NCBI RefSeq assembly: GCF_001522545.3 | Contig: NC_031771.1 | Coordinates: 32,871,090-32,935,089, forward strand | Direction: 5' to 3' | Length of the DNA: 64,000 nucleotides | Source of the DNA: Parus major | Lineage: Eukaryota > Chordata > Aves > Passeriformes > Paridae | Part shown: positions 1 through 12,485 of the stretch, in pieces | Position numbering within the stretch: position 1 is the stretch's first letter | How the letters are laid out: each line of letters starts with the position of its first letter | Notes under the pieces: generated by a model | Database searches by the model: none | What the model saw: the letters and a program-made list of their open reading frames with translations, nothing else | What the model was told of the DNA's origin: nothing | Made by a program: the position numbers and the translations under genes

Positions 1-933
1 TTGCCTGTTCGATTTTAAGCCTGACACCCACAGTAGATTGAATGCTGTTTTACACAAAGGCTTCTAATCTATTAAATAGTGCACTGGGACTGATTTTCTA
101 TGAAATTGTCTGAATTACTTTTTCCCTTGGCAGAATAGCACAGAATAAATGTCTTCCTCTGTATCTCCATCTGGCTTCTTTCCCCTGTAACACACAAAAA
201 TGAAGTTGTGGCCTCCTTTTATTTCTTCTCTAATTCTGTTTAGTTACAGGTGATCCTTAATGAATGGTTTGAATTGGACAACCGCCCCAAATACAGAAAT
301 ATGGATTCATTAGATCAGCAGCAATGGACTTGAGTTTATAGGAAGCACACTTCCTTGAAAAATATTTCATATGTAAGTCCAAAATAGTGATGGGGTTTTT
401 TTTCCCCCCTACAAGCTCCAAAGTGGCTGTTTGCTCTGATGCCTTTGAGTTATGGCAGGTTTTGAAGCTTGTATGTAACATGAAGACAGTCCAGACTAAA
501 TTTCTAGATCAACACTTTTTGGTCAGTAGTGAATTTATGGAGAAATTATAAAAAAGCCAGTAGGAATAATACACTAGTCACTGGTAATTATTGATATGGG
601 CATGCATATTTTGAAATTCCAGGAAGGAAATAAATACATGCAAATTTCATCTAAATGTACATTTATTAGGCATGGGGAACACTTTGTAAATGCTGATTTT
701 TTTTTTTGAAGTGGTGGTTTGCCTCTGTCTTATGACGTATGTATTCTCAATGAGATATTGTAGACGCTCTCTTTTTTGACACTGTAATCTGACATAAAAT
801 CTGTTTCACTAACCAAATCATCTGCTTCAAACCTAATATATCAATAGGTGTTTGTTAGACTATCAAAGGACCCAAATTTTCATTTTTCATGACGCATAGC
901 CAAAAATACTGCAGTAGAAAATACAAGTTATTT
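1..933. other. Unassigned non-coding DNA
   Basis: A+T-rich sequence with no recognisable gene or repeat. Short homopolymer runs occur, including T8 followed by C6 near 394-408 and a T run near 698-709. A segment at 250-333 begins after a pyrimidine-rich acceptor-like tract and stays open for 27 codons, but no good donor follows. I do not call it an exon. Confidence 0.6.
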
Positions 934-1018
934 GTATAATATAGTATATATATAATATATAGTTATATATATAGTTTTATATATATACACTTTTATATAT
1001 ATAGTTATATATATATAA
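934..1018. repeat. TA-rich simple repeat tract
   Basis: About 85 bases made almost entirely of alternating T and A, with short interruptions such as GTT, TTTT and CAC. It is an imperfect dinucleotide microsatellite able to fold on itself. There is no coding potential. Confidence 0.9.
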
Positions 1019-1640
1019 AGAATATAAGTTATTTTGTACTTCCTTGTTCCCTAGGAAAGGAAGGTCAGAAAGATATAATGAAATTTATTTTCCACAATTG
1101 TTTTCCCACTTCTCAGACTAATATACAAAATTATTTTAACAGAACCCTGTTATATTGGGGGAAGTTTGCTTTTTGAATGAAAACTGGTCACTAACAGAGG
1201 TGGCTTCCAGTTTTGTCTTTGGATTTGCAGGCTAGTCTCCTTATCCACACTTTCAGAGAGCACTTATTTGTCTACTTCTTCCTAAATAAGATTTCTTAGA
1301 GAGAGACCTTCCATAAATTATTCTCTTATTTCCCATTAATATGAATTTTTAAAGTCCAAAACAAATTATTATTTTGTGTGGGGTAGGAAAATGGAGCAGA
1401 AGAGCAAACTACCTCCAAATGGGCTGATTCCTGAGGAATCTGCATGAATTTTTGTCTAGTTTCTCATAAAGGAAGAGTATCATCACTTTGTTCCCTCTGG
1501 CATTTACATTTTTCACTTTTTGTTATTGTGTTATATGAACTCCAGATCATCCTCTGAGGAAAGAATCTTGGTGTTTTCTGGTTTTGGAAAATTAAAAGGA
1601 TAAGTATCTCTCCATCATGCTCTCCCTTTTTAACTCCCTT
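1019..1640. other. Unassigned non-coding DNA
   Basis: A+T-rich sequence between two low-complexity tracts. No gene or transposon is recognised in either strand. Confidence 0.6.
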
Positions 1641-1793
1641 TGGTTTTTGTTTGTTTTCTTATTTTATTTTTTTTTTGTTCGTTGGGTTATTTTATTTGGG
1701 TTTTTTTGTTTGTTTGTTTCTCAAGCAAAACTAAAAACTCAAAAAAACAACAAAACCAAACTCAAACCACAAAAACACATACACAAAAAAAAA
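1641..1793. repeat. T-rich tract followed by A-rich tract (imperfect fold-back)
   Basis: The + strand runs T/G-rich from about 1641 to 1720, with several GTTT units. After a few bases it turns A/C-rich from about 1725 to 1793. The two halves are partly complementary, so the segment can form an imperfect hairpin. Two overlapping + strand open frames here give low-complexity peptides (F/L/V, then K/N/Q/T), typical of simple sequence rather than protein. Confidence 0.75.
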
Positions 1794-4700
1794 TCTCATC
1801 CCCACAACAAATAGAAGTCTATTCCCTATATAAATTTAGTAAAAACTGCTTTGATTTAGAGCAAACGTAAAACAAATTCAAACACAAGGCTGTAGCTTTA
1901 AGAACTGTGTGAAAAATCATTAAATAGGGTGAGATTGGATTATATAGAGAAAAAGCAGAAAATACTTTCATTATGAAATTCTCATATGAACCAGCTCAGA
2001 TAAATTTGATCTTGCAGAAGTTAGGATGAAAATATTGTTGAGATTCAGAATTACTATTATGGTACTCTGGTTTCCTTACGTGCCTTATCTGTATTATATC
2101 TTACTTTGTTGTTTTGTATTGCTTGCTTTTAAAAAGTCTTAATTTTTTATGCTTATGATAACCTCCTGGATGTACTTTACTAACATGGTGTCTACAGTTT
2201 GGTTTGCTACTGAGGAAAAATGGAATGACATGGGAAGGTTGATTAATGATTTGGCCCACAGAGTAGGATTCATTTATTCCAAAGTCATGGTGGCTCAGTT
2301 GACTGGACATGATGAACAGATGTAAGCTGCAGAATTATTCATGCATGTTTCTGGGGCAGCTATACCACTTTAAAAGTATTGATGTAGATTACAGATAATT
2401 ACGGATTTTCTTTTAGGAATGCTGATACTATTTTTTTCCATTGCAGCACTTCACACATTCAGTTATGTCTGATGTTTGCCATCAGGGAATTAAATTTTTT
2501 TGTTTGTTTCTTAAAATAACATGAGACATGTTTTGCAAGTTTTTGAAGTTTATTTGAGACATAAGAAGTAGAAGATATGACTTCTACTCTGATTGTAGAA
2601 GTTTTATGTTTGGATATGGTTTACATGTGAACATAAATGTATGGGCAGATGATGCATGTATTTGAAAGACACATATCCTAGATTGAATAATACCATTTAA
2701 TTCCAACTGGCTTTATAAGAATTATCTTGTGATTTTCACTTGAAGAAGTGTCTCATTTCAATTAGCAGACTGCTAATCATTCTGACTGAAGTCATGTTGC
2801 ACTCATGATCTTTGTGGGATTGTTTGGTTTGAGGTCTCCTGAAGCCATCTGTAGATGAGTGTTACCTACATGTTTTCAAGTCTATGTCTATCCTTTTATT
2901 GTGCATTTGATAACTGATGTATTGAAGGATAAGGATCAACAATTTATTTTAGTTTATCACCTCATTAAACCCACTTAATTCTATCCAAATCATCCCATTT
3001 ACACTTATTTCATGCTACTAGGGTGCTGTTTCAATATTACTTAGCATTATTCCATATTATTTGCTGAATCAGTTTTCTGGGAATTCTTAATAAAATAACA
3101 GTCCCAGTTCAGCAGATCTGAATTCAGCCAAATATTTTGTATCAGTGTATTACACTTGTGCAGCAGTTGTCTTGAAGCTTTTTACAATCATGTTTCAAAA
3201 ACTCCTGAAGTGGTAGAGGGCAGCTATTAACTGAGACTGTAGACAGTGCAGATTAAGGACAAAAGGAGAAAGTTCCAACAGTTGTGTTAAAAGCAAACAT
3301 TATTTTAATGTGCAGTACTGGCTCTTCAATATCAGCTTAATTCAGCCAGTGCTGAAGTTTTAGAAGCTAGCTTAAAAACCCTTAGAATAAGTGATCTAAT
3401 GTAATGACTTTGTCATTAAAGACTGACTGATTTACCTGTTTCATTCACCAAAACCTGTACTGGTCTGCCTTGAAGTAGAGGAAATTTCACTTTATTTGAG
3501 AGGCTGCTTTGCTTTGAGACTTTTTTGTGGCCTTACAAATATGTTTTTAGCACATTTTTGGTGTTATTGAAATACTAATCGCTTGTCACTCGGTTAAAGT
3601 TGCCATCTTCAAAAGAAACAATGACTGGATTTTGCTCCATGTACTCTCATCTTTCAGAGATACTGGCAGTAGCCTGACAACAGGTTGTTTCCCATCCTCA
3701 TTTATTTAAAAGTGCCTATATATTTCCTCTGTCTCGAACTGTATAGGTGAATGTTAAGAATAATTGGAAATGTTACTATGTTCATGCAACCTCTTAGAAG
3801 AGAAAGTTATTTATATTTGTGCCAATATCTGGTTGAAAATGATAACCATGTCCATCACAAAGGCTTTTCTTTTGCCTAGATTCTAAGTTTTTTTTTCTTC
3901 CTAATGTGGAAAAAGAGGGGGGTTTGAGATTACTTCAGATTTAAGTATTTAAGTATAAAAATAATGTATCAACTCCATAGAGAAAGCACATTTCATGAGT
4001 TTTGATATCCTGATTATCCTGATTGTCATTTGCAGTTGGTTTTTTTGGGTTTTTTTAAATGAAATGTGTATCATAGTTGTATTAAACCTTTCTTCCCACT
4101 CTAGAAATAGTAATGGATCACTCAACACCAAAATGTCTCAGCAGAAAACCATCACTGAAATGAGCAGCTGAAAACAATCTCAAAGTGTCCAAATTTCACA
4201 GTTTAGGAAACTTAGGATTTCACAGTTAGTGAAAACTAGAACTGACAAAGAGAAGAAAGGGGGAAATTAGGTTCTTCATTATCAGTTAGTGTTGCAGCTG
4301 CAATGAAATAAGTTCTCCAAGGAAATCTGATATTTATAAACAGAATTCAAGTGGGTCCCACTTGTCTGTAGCATCACTTGCAAGTTTGTATGGTATTATC
4401 CCTGTATCAGAAAGGTATTGTGTTACCAGTACCATAAGGATAGATGTTGGGGCAAAGGGGCCCAGAACTTTTTGGGTAAATTCTTGGTTCACCATTTAGG
4501 AAGTAAAACTGAAAGTTACATACTAGTGAAAGGGTAAGCATAGATAAGCATATAAAAAAATTTAAGAGCTTCCAATGAGACATTCTGTGCGTGAATTTCA
4601 CAAAAGCTATAAAAATTACACAGCTAGAGTGGTGGCATGTAAATATGTTGCCTTTCTGAAATGTGAATAAAAATTATGTATTCATGTCCACAGGTCATAT

Positions 4701-4957
4701 ATATCAGATTATTCACTTAATGTCTGAGAGGAGAAAAAAGGCACGTAGGAAAATATTTACTAGAAGGTGCTGGTTTGCATTTTTTTAATTGAATGAAAAT
4801 TTATTATAGGATTTGTATCAAGGACTTATCACTGATATGACAAACGGTACAATGGCTTTCAAGTGTTACAAACATGATACTCTTTAGTTGCAATTCCACA
4901 TTGTTAAATATCTGATGCAGTTTTGCTGTTACAATGTTTTCAATGCTGGCTCCATTG

Positions 4958-4996
4958 AACATATCTAAAACATATCTAACCTTAAAACATATCTAA
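4958..4996. repeat. Three copies of an 11-bp unit
   Basis: The unit AACATATCTAA occurs three times, at about 4958-4968, 4968-4978 and 4986-4996. The first two are back to back and the third follows a short spacer. This is a minor local tandem duplication. Confidence 0.8.
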
Positions 4997-5117
4997 ACTT
5001 CAGTAAGAAACTGTCTGAATCATATCAAGTCTATTTTGAGCGTGCTTTTCATGTGTTTTCTAGTAAGTTGGTTTACTGATGAATTTTTTTTTAAAACATG
5101 CTTGATTTCTCTTTTTA

Positions 5118-5160
5118 AAAGCATAAGCTATAAGCATAAACTATAAGCTTTGGGGAAACT
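5118..5160. repeat. Short repeated motif (ATAAGC-type)
   Basis: Variants of CATAAGCTATAAGC recur here: CATAAGCTATAAG, then CATAAACTATAAGC. This is a small imperfect tandem duplication in non-coding DNA. Confidence 0.7.
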
Positions 5161-8100
5161 GTAAGCTTGCACCATTACAGATTTGAAGCTGATTACTCTT
5201 GATTTTGAATATTTCAATGAATCCATTACCAAACAGAAATGCTATAAGGTAATTGGCCCATTGTTATTAGAAAGTCATACACTGGAGTCTTCATTAGTTC
5301 ACAAATACTGCATAAACATACTGAGGGAAATAGAGATCAGTATCAACCTTTCAGAACATTTTTGATGTTAGTTTGGTGGCATAAGTAAAAATAATAAATG
5401 GTGTCTCTAGCCATGTAAAAGTTCTGCAATTCTTAATTACAGAGAGATTGCTGTCAAATGTTTTAAAATTCAGTGGCCAATATTTTAAAATATATTATTT
5501 GTCCTTTAGTATCTTCAGTCATTCAGTATAGCCTTGGAGTTTGACTTTATACCACTATGTATTATTTTTTCATCAAACACCAGAATCAGATCATAGGCAA
5601 AAAACTTTTTCTGGCAAACGTCAATTCAACAGGAATTCAATACCTTATTCAATTCAACACTATCTAAATGTTTATTTTAAAGAAGCTAGTATGGCATACG
5701 CTGCTAAAATGGAAATATTTTTTTCATTTTTCTCTTGTTGGCAGTGGTATTGGTCAAAGAGATCCCAGTACTGGTTTGCATTTGCACACCCTTTTTGTGG
5801 TGTGCTTGTAATACTTGTCTCTAACACAGCATACTTCAAACTACTGGTGAGAAGTGCTTCCCTGGGGAGGCCAGCATTACCTGAATTCTGCTGACTGGGA
5901 CTGGAAGCACAGCCACAGTTTGTCTGAGATTGTTAAATATCAGCAACAGCAGAAAGAAAAGAAGCCTGATTCTCTTAGTTCTTGAAGCTACAAAAAAACT
6001 CCAGTCCTGTTTTATAAATTGTATTATTTCAAATCCTCTCATGGCAAATTGCTGGCTTGAAAGCCTTGGTATCTCATTCGACAGCACAGGCAAACTCTTC
6101 CTACAAATAAGAGATGGTCCTACCATCCTTTTATTTCTTCTGATACAATATTATATAAAAAAATGTAAAATTTCTAATTTAATGTTTAACCATTAGTGAA
6201 CATAATTTAATATTTTCTTTAATATTAGAATTAAAATTAAAGGCCTTTATATCCAGGTTAACTTAAATGTTACATAATTTTAATATAAGTATGTTAGGCA
6301 AGATGTTTTTCCATTTAGCCAGTCCTACTCAATGCCTGTCATTGTGCAGCTCTGTTCATTGGAGCTTTAGGAAATTCCCATTTAAAAGTCTCAGGGGAAA
6401 AAAAAAAAAATCTGCAAACAGACTTGATTTGGCAAGCAGTTGCTGGAAACATGCAAAGTTTCAATTCTTTGCAGCATCCAGCTTGTGTGCAAGTCAGCTG
6501 GAGGCAGATAAATTTTGTGTCTAGAGCAGGAGATAAACAGCACTGGGTGTCAGGATCACGTTTCCAAGACTCACCATAGGTTGTGTTACATCTTTGGAAA
6601 TACTATTCCATTTTTTTTTTTCCTTACCCATACAGTAGAATATTTACTTTGAAGCCCTTGGAGAGAAAGTGAGCAGTAGGCAGAAAATTCTCAAGCCATT
6701 TGAATTCATGTTCTTTCCTTGTAGGTCACTCTAACAAGTATTCCTTTACCTGTCTGCAAAATTTGGTTTCACACTTTGAAGGTTAATTTAGCTCACAGCA
6801 AAATTACAATGGCAGTTAACTTAAATGTGACAACATGTGAATGTTCTCATATGAGAAACCCTGCCCTTGACTCTCACGTTTCTAAAGCTACATGATAGTT
6901 TAGTGATGAATACTTAGAGCCATCTGTGAAGATGGCATGTAGCCCATTTCTAATAGGTGCCAAATAAACATGTTCTTAGATGGTAATCTTGTGCAATATT
7001 GCAAATGCTATCTCAGCTACAGAAAGGTCATGCATTGTGACAGTTTTGCCAAGCATATCTTTACACTTTGTGATACTTGTTGACACTAACAGGCCAGAAA
7101 AAGATGATATTTCAGAACAGTGAATCTAGGCACCTGTGCCTGCCCACAAGGAAAATATAATTGTAGGAGTGACCTTGAACTATAGAATTTGTCAGAAAAC
7201 TAACACACAAAACTTCAGTAGCAATTCTGTATTATTAGTCTAATTCCAGGGTGCATTAGGAAATTAAAGAGCAGGGCACAATTTTCAAAAACTTTTCAAA
7301 GACACTGATAACTGGAAATGAAAACAGTGCCTTCCTCCCACAAACTGTCATTGTTGGGTTTTGGTTAGACAAAAAAGGATATTACAGATTTGCCATTTTT
7401 CATGATGCTTAGTCATCAGTGTTACAGCCACCTTAATTAGACTCTTAATTTTGAGCACAGAAAAGTTATGGCCTTTGGAAAATAACTGATTGATGAAATG
7501 AAACTTTTTGCTCTGTGTTTTATCATTTATTTTTTCCTTTAAACACCTTTCTCCTCGTAACATGCCTCAAAGAACTACTTAGTGTCATCTGTTGTAGTTT
7601 TCAGTGCAATTCAGTACACAAGCTTACTAACAAGGTATATTTAAACATTGAACTGTGATCACACAGAAACCTCTGAAGAACTTTTTATCTCATAGATATA
7701 TATCTCTTTAAAAATAGGCAAAACCCCACACTAGATGTGATTAATATTTGCAAATTGTGCTTAATAAATAACACATTTGAGCAGCCCTGTCTATACTTTT
7801 GAGCATATTTCGTCATTTGAGAACTCATCAGAAAGTTTTTCACACTAATTCCCTCTCTAGAACCATAATAAAAATTCACTCAAGTTTTTACCTGGAAATT
7901 CTCTTAGGTGGAGTTACTCTTAAAAGTACCATTTGAATTGATAGATTCTCTTTGCAGCAGTAACATCATGAGTCTTACATTAGAGTTCCACTTCCTTCCT
8001 TTTTCTTGTTTTTCTTCTTTATAGTAAAAGAATGTAAGATTTTATAAATAATTCTCTTACGATTTCACTACTCCTGACTGCATATGCACATTTTACCATG

Positions 8101-11100
8101 GCTGAATTACCAGAAAAAAAGGATTAATTTTTCTTACTTGATTGTCCTGAGGAGAATGATCTAACTCACATGATGGGATGGGTAGAATAAATAAAATCCA
8201 ACTTGTGCAACTTACTCATAAATCTGAGTGAAAAATAAATTCATTTTTATTTTGGACAGAAAAAAAAAATCTATTATCACTTCCAAATTGGTTCAGCTTT
8301 GAGTAGTGAAATTTACAATATAAAAATGAATGAACTGCATTTTTTGTGAATGTTTCTACCTTGACTATACTGATGTTGCAAGATCTGCTCTTATTTTTCA
8401 GCAGGGGACATGATTATGGTGCAATATAAGCAGTACTATTAGGTGACATAAACTGCAGGGGATAATCTGTACCATCTGTGGAATATAGGCAACAATAACA
8501 GAACATCTCTGCATTGGTATGCAGTTAAGGTATTGTCTTCAGTGTTTAGGACTAAATACTGCAGATTTTGCCCTCGGTTCCAAGTACAATTTGTTACTCG
8601 AATACAGCAAGTAGAATTGGTGCAAATCTTATTTAGAGAAGGCCAGTGATGAGTGCAGAAGCTGTAGTTGTTTATGAAACACAATCAGAAATGAAGCCTT
8701 TATATAACCTGTATAAATATGGGTTTCTTGTGGACCACTTCTTGCAGCAGCATTTGATGTTCAAGGAGGGTGGTCCCAGCAAACAACACAAATTTGAATT
8801 CAAGCAGCTCTGGGCAGTTGTGTCTTTTGCCATTGACTTGCTACCTGTATATTTTTTTATATTTCTATATACAAATATCTGTATATTTTGGTAGCAACAT
8901 TTTAACTCTTCAGTAGCCATTCTTTTGGATGAAATTGTTAATGGGCAGGGACTGTTTGTACAGTACCTGGTATAACACTTCTACTTGATTCCACCTTAGA
9001 TGTTGCTATAATGGACCCTCCTTACCCCTGCACCCACCAAAAAAAACTTTTGTAAGTCTGACTAATTTTTTTTTTCTGTTGCTACTTTTCTTACTCTCCG
9101 ATGTTGGTATCACATTTTTCAAGGATTTAAGTTTAGAGAATTAATTTTATGAAACATTGATTCTGTTCTTTCTTCATTCTGCTTTTACATGTAAGTTGGA
9201 AATTGACTTTTAGTTTTAAATGTATAACTCAATTTTTAGTAGTATGTGGTATGAGTGTAATAAAAATTTGAGTACCTAAGTGTCACTAAATATGTAATGA
9301 ATGAAACATAATGAAAACTGATATTTAAACTTCTGGGATTTTTTTCTTTAGTGTTGTTTGGCATGTTGTCCATGTATGTGGCTCTATCCACATTCTATTT
9401 AGTAGATTCTTCAATCTGGTACTGTTAAAAAACATTTGTCCTTTTCAGAAAGGACTAGTCATTCATAGGATTGATAGAGACTTTGAGAGTCTCTAAGTAT
9501 ATGATCAGAATTAAAGCCAAATTTCACTCTATGTTGCTTCTGTTTGTCTTCACTCTCATTAGTTTCATCACCATTCCATCATAGTTGGCAGCTCTGAAGA
9601 ATATTTTTTTTTTTTCAGTTTCTAACACATTTTTCCTCAAGGAGACACTACATTTAAAAGTTCATTAGTTTCCTCACAAATGTACAAGTCAATAAAGTTA
9701 CATTATTATTATTAAAAGCATAAAAATTGCATCAGTCTTACAGATCTGGGAATTCATCAGATGCAAATTTCATTGGGCTACAGATCATCTGCACTTCAGG
9801 CTCTGACAAGCCAATATGCTAGGACAGGGATGTTCTCAAAAAAAAAATAAGGAAGTTCATGTTTAAAGAAACAAAAAAGTGAGATGTTAACTGATGCCAC
9901 CCTGCAGAGCTCTCATGCAGTTTTGGCTCTCCTTTTCTTCAGTTGCTTTTCTTTCATGGTTCTAGTTTTCATTTGGGTTATTTTGGAAGTGCAGTTAACT
10001 TGCCTGTGTATATGGGCTTGGTTATAACAGGAGGGTAAATGCCTGATCCAGTAGTGAATAACTTGTCTATGAGTAGAATATCTGAAGGAAGAAATGTACC
10101 AACAGGAAGCAAGCAGCAATTTAGCAAATATTTGTGTGTGTCAAATACATTTAAGTTCCAAACTTCCATTTTTTAAAAATGTGTTTTTTCAGGAAATTCA
10201 GAGCTGTGTGTAGAAAAATGCCACCCATTATGTATGTCCCACTATATCAACATCAGCAGCATGTCTGGTGGTGTAGGCTATTGATCCTTCCTCTCCATAG
10301 TGGAATAGTGTTGCAATATTTAGACCTTATAAATGAGTTTAAGGATGAAATAAGCATGTGTGTTTTCTGTAAATGATATGAATTAACTTCTGTACACTAC
10401 TTTCTTTTGCTTGGGATTAAGCTATTTTATTTTTCTACTTTATTCCTGGTCTAAAAAGCTGAGATCAGTTTGCAGTTCATGTTGCTACACTTTAGTAGAG
10501 TTCCAGCTAGGAATCATCTCCGCTCTGGCTGGGAATGTCAAGATATGGTTTTCAGTTTAAAAACCCATAAATGATAGTTACATAAATTAGTAACTCATAG
10601 GTGAAGGTACTGTTGTATGTGCAGCTGTGCTTACAGTGATTCTCAGTGACTACTATTCAAAATGGTAAGGTGTGTGCAGCTCCATATGGTTGTGCTCTGG
10701 CTCGGATAACATGATGTATTTTTGCTATTGGAAGATGGAATGTGTTAGAGCATGTGCCTGTTGAATCTGGTGACAGTTTAAAGTTGTGAGGGAACCTAAA
10801 CAGGTTTGGTTGCTCAACTTCCATTTTAAAACATCTTGCCTATTTGGAGAAATGACCTGGAAAAAAAATAGAATTTTTTGCAACAAGACAGTTCACAAAG
10901 GATGGATGTGTTTCTGTTTCTTTTAACAAAAATACTCAACTTGATCAGTATAGGATAAAGAACTCTTGCTTATATGTAAGGCTCAAAAAATGTACATAGG
11001 TATCTTCAGTGTCTCACCTACATGTATATGTGAGACATAGAGTGAAACTAAAGCAGACAAAGAATAAAAAAAATTTTAAAAAAGTACAAAAATAGATGCA

Positions 11101-12113
11101 AATTACTTTTTCCTTCACTTAGTTCTAACTTGTAACAGTCGAGAAAAACATAAAAACACGTTCTTCTGTTCATAGCCAAATGTGTTAGAAAACTTCCAAT
11201 TGTGTGTTGAATTTCTTTTTCTTTTTGAAGGGAAACCATATGGAGGATCTTTTATATCACTGATTTATCTAGCATAAATGACACTTGTAAAACTATACAA
11301 CTTTTGCTCCTTTTATATGTGTATATATATAAATTGGCTTTCATTGTTTAAGCTGTAACTGCCAGATAGTTATAGCATATAATTTATTAGGTGTATTTAG
11401 ACAATTTTATGTTTGTTCTAAATTCTTTAAAACAGAGGTGACTGAATGCTATGGGCATTTTCCCTGTGTTTTGATTGAATGCTCTGAAGTACTTTATTTC
11501 TGTCTCACTTTGACTGGCAAGCTTCCCTGACAGTTCAGTAGCATCTCTCTTGGACAACAGAGCTGGCCCTCATAATTGTCACAGTCATCTGTGCCAAAAG
11601 ACCTACTCATATTATAACTGTGTACTTTGGAGGTGGATCATTTAGTGGTATCAGTTCATAGCTATGTTAAATTAATGTGAAAGAAAAATCAAATACTCCA
11701 GGTTGAAATTTTTTACTATGTTTTTATAAACATATACACACTTTCCTTTTATGAAATGAGTTTCTGAGATTTATTCTTCTTTTTATTTCATTTTTTTAAA
11801 GTTTTAGTCTTAATTTTTAATTTAATTGACCAAGCAAGCAACTGCAAGATAATGCAGGGGGAATAAAAATTCCTTAACTGTTATTATAGAGCTGTAATCA
11901 TAGATGATGATGATGGCACAGACTTGTACTTCAGCCTCACAGGGTTATTTTCCTTCAGCAACACTTTAAGGAATGGATGTGGCATTTTTCAAAAGCAGCA
12001 AGACTTTTTAATTTTTTTTTGCTAAGAATATATGCAAAATTATATCAATTAATTTTGATATTTGTCTTAGTTCAAATCACTTAAGCTTTCAAAGTACATC
12101 TTTCATTTCAGGG

Positions 12114-12485
12114 TGATCTATTCTGGTTTCTGCCAGGAGAGGATTAATTTTTTTGCAGTAGCTGGGAGAAGCATGGCTGGGGCCCTGATGTTATTCTACA
12201 TCACCTCATGTCATGGTTTCTTTCTTCTGGGGAAAAGGGATTCCCAGTTGGTGTTTGTTTATTGTGTGGGCTTTCTGTGGAAATAATTTCTTTGTCTTAT
12301 ACCTTTTGTTATTGATGTTGTTGCTGTTACTATTTTCTTACCTCATTGCTCTTTTCAGTAAATTGTTCTTAGCTCATGATCTTCACCTATAGTCTCCAAT
12401 TCTCAAATCCATCCTGCCCAGCAGGAAGGGGAACAAGAGTCTCATTGAGGACACTATTAGGGAGTACTATTGCTAAACCATGACA
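12114..12485 (+). mobile_element. Solo LTR of an avian endogenous retrovirus (decayed)
   Basis: The 5' part reads like the start of a bird LTR: a GAGAGGATTAATTTTTTTGC block at about 12137, then an AGTAGCTGGGAG block. The 3' part carries a TAAATTGTTCTTAGCTCA block near 12360, a CCAATTCTC...ATCC...CAGGAAGGGG block, and ends in CTAAACCATGACA. That order and ending match LTR families I know from passerine genomes. No retroviral internal region follows, so this is a solo LTR left by recombination. It begins TG and ends CA, but I see no clear target-site duplication. It is old and diverged. The family name is not assigned. Orientation is taken from the start and end blocks. Confidence 0.78.

Larger units (their letters stand above)
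1794..12113. other. Long unassigned non-coding stretch
   Basis: About 10 kb of A+T-rich sequence without a recognisable gene, RNA gene or transposon. All open frames are short (the longest is 117 codons), overlap on opposite strands and match nothing I recognise. Small local repeats occur at 4958-4996 and 5118-5160. Poly-A/T runs occur near 6397-6410 and 9603-9616. The stretch could be intergenic or intronic; the sequence does not decide. Confidence 0.6.

Noticed and set aside
5541..5894. 117-codon + strand frame and the overlapping 96-codon minus frame
   Set aside because: Opposing overlapping frames with no motif; treated as chance.
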